From the NCBI GenBank assembly GCA_037954325.1, contig JBBMNZ010000078.1:1-64000 (forward strand): a stretch of 64,000 nucleotides of DNA, written 5' to 3'. The position numbers and the translations under genes were made by a program. Numbering within the stretch: the first letter of the stretch is position 1; each line of letters opens with the position of its first letter. Positions 61,872 to 64,000 of the stretch are shown here, in pieces. Under the pieces are notes generated by a model. It searched no databases and was not told where the DNA came from. It worked only from the letters and a program-made list of their open reading frames with translations. This stretch comes from Fistularia commersonii (Eukaryota; Chordata; Actinopteri; Syngnathiformes; Fistulariidae).

Positions 61872-64000
61872 CCACTCCTAATCAAAAACGCTCCAACTCG
61901 GTGAGATAAGCATTTTTTGACCCTATGGCTATATCTTTTAAACTTGTGGCTGGATTACACTGAATTTGACATATATTGTGCAGAATCATGTCCTTAATAA
62001 CATATTTCAATAGCAGAAACCAGCTTGATGAAATTCAAAAGTTATTTCCACTCCTAATCAAAAACGCTCCAACTCGGTGAGATAAGCACTTTTTGAACCT
62101 AGTGCTATATCTTTTGAACCTGTGAAGGGATTACACTAGATTTGACATATATTGTGCAGAATCATGTCCTCAACAACATATTTCAATAGCAGAAACCAGC
62201 TTGATGAAATTCAAAAGTTATTGCCACTCCTAATCAAAAACGCTCCAACTCGGTGAGATAAGCATTTTTTGACCCTATGCCTATATCTTTTAAACTTGTA
62301 GCTGGATTACACTGAATTTGACATATATTATGCAGAATCACGTCCTAAACAATATATTTCAATAGCAGAAACCAGCTTGATGAAATTCAAAAGTTATTGC
62401 CACTCCTAATCAAAAATGCTCCAACTCGGGGAGATAAGCAATTTTTGACTCTATGGCTATATCTTTTGAACCTGTGAAGGGATTACACTAGTTTTGACAT
62501 ATATTGTGCAGAATCATGTCCTAAACAACATATTTCAATAGCAGAAACCAGCTTGATGAAATTCAAAAGTTATTGCCACTCCTAATCAAAAACGCTCCAA
62601 CTCGGTGAGATAAGCACTTTTTGAACGAATGGCTATATCTTTTGAACCTGTGAAGGGATTACACTAGATTTGACATATATTGTGCAGAATCACGTCCTAA
62701 ACAACATATTTCAACAGCAGAAACCAGCTTGATGAAATTCAAAAGTTATTGCCACTCCTAATCAAAAACGCTCCAACTCGGTGAGATAAGCATTTTTTGA
62801 CCCTATGGCTATATCTTTTAAACTTGTAGCTGGATTACACTGAATTTGACATATATTGTGCAGAATCATGTCCTCAACAACATATTTCAATAGCAGAAAC
62901 CAGCTTGATGAAATTCAAAAGTTATTTCCACTCCTAATCAAAAACGCTCCAACTCGGTGAGATAAGCACTTTTTGAACCTAGGGCTATATCTTTTGAACC
63001 TGTGAAGGGATTACACTAGATTTGACATATATTGTGCAGAATCATGTCCTTAATAACATATTTCAATAGCAGAAACCAGCTTGATGAAATTCAAAAGTTA
63101 TTTCCACTCCTAATCAAAAACGCTCCAACTCGGTGAGATAAGCACTTTTTGAACCTAGGGCTATATCTTTTGAACCTGTGAAGGGATTACACTAGATTTG
63201 ACATATATTGTGCAGAATCATGTCCTCAACAACATATTTCAATAGCAGAAACCAGCTTGATGAAATTCAAAAGTTATTGCCACTCCTAATCAAAAACGCT
63301 CCCACTCGTTGAGATAAGCACTTTTTGAACGAATGGCTATATCTTTTGAACCTGTGAAGGGATTACACTAGTTTTGACATATATTATGCAGAATCATGTC
63401 CTAAACAACATATTTCAACAGCAGAAACCAGCTTGATGAAATTCAAAAGTTATTGCCACTCCTAATCAAAAACGCTCCAACTCGGTGAGATAAGCATTTT
63501 TTAACCCTATGCCTATATCTTTTAAACTTGTAGCTGGATTACACTGAATTTGACATATATTATGCAAAATCACGTCCTAAACAACATATTTCAATAGCAG
63601 AAACCAGCTTGATGAAATTCAAAAGTTATTGCCACTCCTAATCAAAAATGCTCCAACTCGGGGAGATAAGCAATTTTTGACTCTATGGCTATATCTTTTG
63701 AACCTGAGAAGGGATTACACTAGTTTTGACATATATTGTGCAGAATCATGTCCAAAACAACATATTTCAACAGCAGAAACCAGCTTGATGAAATTCAAAA
63801 GTTATTGCCACTCCTAATCAAAAACGCTCCCACTCGGTGAGATAAGCACTTTTTGAACGAATGGCTATATCTTTTGAACCTGTGAAGGGATTACACTAGA
63901 TTTGACATATATTGTGCAGAATCATGTCCTAAACAACATATTTCAATAGCAGAAACCAGCTTGATGAAATTCAAAAGTTATTACCACTCCTAATCAAAAA
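61872..64000 (+). repeat. Right-end satellite, mixed A, C and D monomers
   Basis: The last 2.1 kb is ordinary 176 bp satellite rich in type A and C monomers. It contains hybrid forms not dominant elsewhere, such as type D fronts joined to a type C middle (62.44-62.5 kb and 63.68-63.74 kb). It also has GCTCCCACTCG monomers near 63300 and 63829. I did not find a clean higher-order period here. The window ends within a monomer. Confidence 0.8.

Larger units (their letters stand above)
1..64000 (+). repeat. 176 bp satellite array filling the window
   Basis: The same 176 bp unit repeats from end to end. The GCTCC landmark falls at 147, 323, 499, 675, 851 and 1027, each exactly 176 bases apart, and this phase holds across the window apart from one-base indels. 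There are about 364 monomers, all in one direction except one short inversion near 21.3 kb. Consensus G+C is 34%. Most neighbouring monomers differ at a handful of subtype positions, and multi-monomer blocks recur. Both ends cut through a monomer, so the array extends further. I saw no inserted mobile element, gene or unique spacer. From general knowledge, long homogeneous nucleosome-sized satellites usually form centromeric or pericentromeric DNA. That role, and any plant origin, is inference; I do not recognise the family by sequence. Confidence 0.97.

Noticed and set aside
63629..63817. Fourth 62-codon open frame, differing in the middle
   Set aside because: It reads across a D/C hybrid in which CCTGTGAAGG became CCTGAGAAGG, removing the TGA. 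It is a repeat shadow like the others.
1..64000. CRISPR-like direct repeats
   Set aside because: The repeats abut with no unique spacers and the unit is 176 bp, so this is tandem satellite and not a CRISPR array.
1..64000. CENP-B box (mammalian 17 bp motif)
   Set aside because: The required TTCG and CGGG cores at the right spacing are not present in the monomer. CGGGGAG occurs in type D but without the TTCG half.
1..64000. Identity with a known plant centromere satellite such as CentBr or the Arabidopsis 178 bp repeat
   Set aside because: Only the length is similar. I could not match the sequence from memory; a database search of the consensus at 323-498 would decide.

Overview
The whole 64 kb window is one satellite-DNA array. 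I find no protein-coding gene, RNA gene, transposon, CRISPR array or unique-sequence island. The unit is a 176 bp, AT-rich monomer; the consensus monomer at 323-498 is 34% G+C by my count. It repeats head to tail about 364 times. The window begins and ends inside a monomer, so the array continues on both sides. A uniform, nucleosome-sized, AT-rich satellite of this length points to a eukaryotic chromosome, most likely a centromeric or pericentromeric array in a long-read assembly. The length is close to plant centromere satellites (Arabidopsis 178 bp, Brassica CentBr 176 bp), but I do not recognise the sequence itself, so the organism is unresolved and a plant is only a lean.

Monomers fall into a few recurrent subtypes, told apart by four variable patches: the T tract and the bases after it (near monomer positions 20-40), the segment near positions 50-80, the TATG/TGTG position near 90, and the tail near 125-160. 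Type B has GACCCTATGG plus TTAAACTTGTAGCTGG. Type A has GAACCTAGGG plus TTGAACCTGTGAAGGG. Type C has GAACGAATGG with the A-like middle. Type D has GGGGAGATAAGCAA and GACTCTATGG. Type E is a 175 bp form with one base missing in CTCCACTCGG. Type F has an AAAAGCAG...ATGAGTTATTACC tail. A/B hybrid monomers recur as stable markers.

Above the monomer level the array is a patchwork of nested, mostly local multi-monomer duplications, which I traced through shared rare variants. Spacings are 1759 bp (10 monomers, about 2.9-6.45 kb), 3343 bp (19, about 6.3-11 kb), 2814 bp (16, about 11.7-17.5 kb), 1056 bp (6, about 35.4-37.5 kb), 5453 bp (31, about 42.3-53.4 kb), 2990 bp (17, about 53.3-58.6 kb) and 1408 bp (8, about 59.1-61.9 kb). 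Two longer relationships lie over these: about 11.28-23.9 kb matches about 28.7-40.45 kb, and about 24.4-27.6 kb matches both about 42.0-45.9 kb and the 5453 bp copy after it. Offsets change in whole-monomer steps, as expected from unequal exchange.

The one clear exception to head-to-tail order is a balanced 127 bp micro-inversion inside a single monomer at 21280-21406. Its ends lie in a short inverted repeat that every type A and C monomer carries. The duplicated copy at 35528-35654 is not inverted, which dates the inversion to after that duplication. All alignments here were made by eye; block edges are approximate to tens of bases unless exact positions are given.
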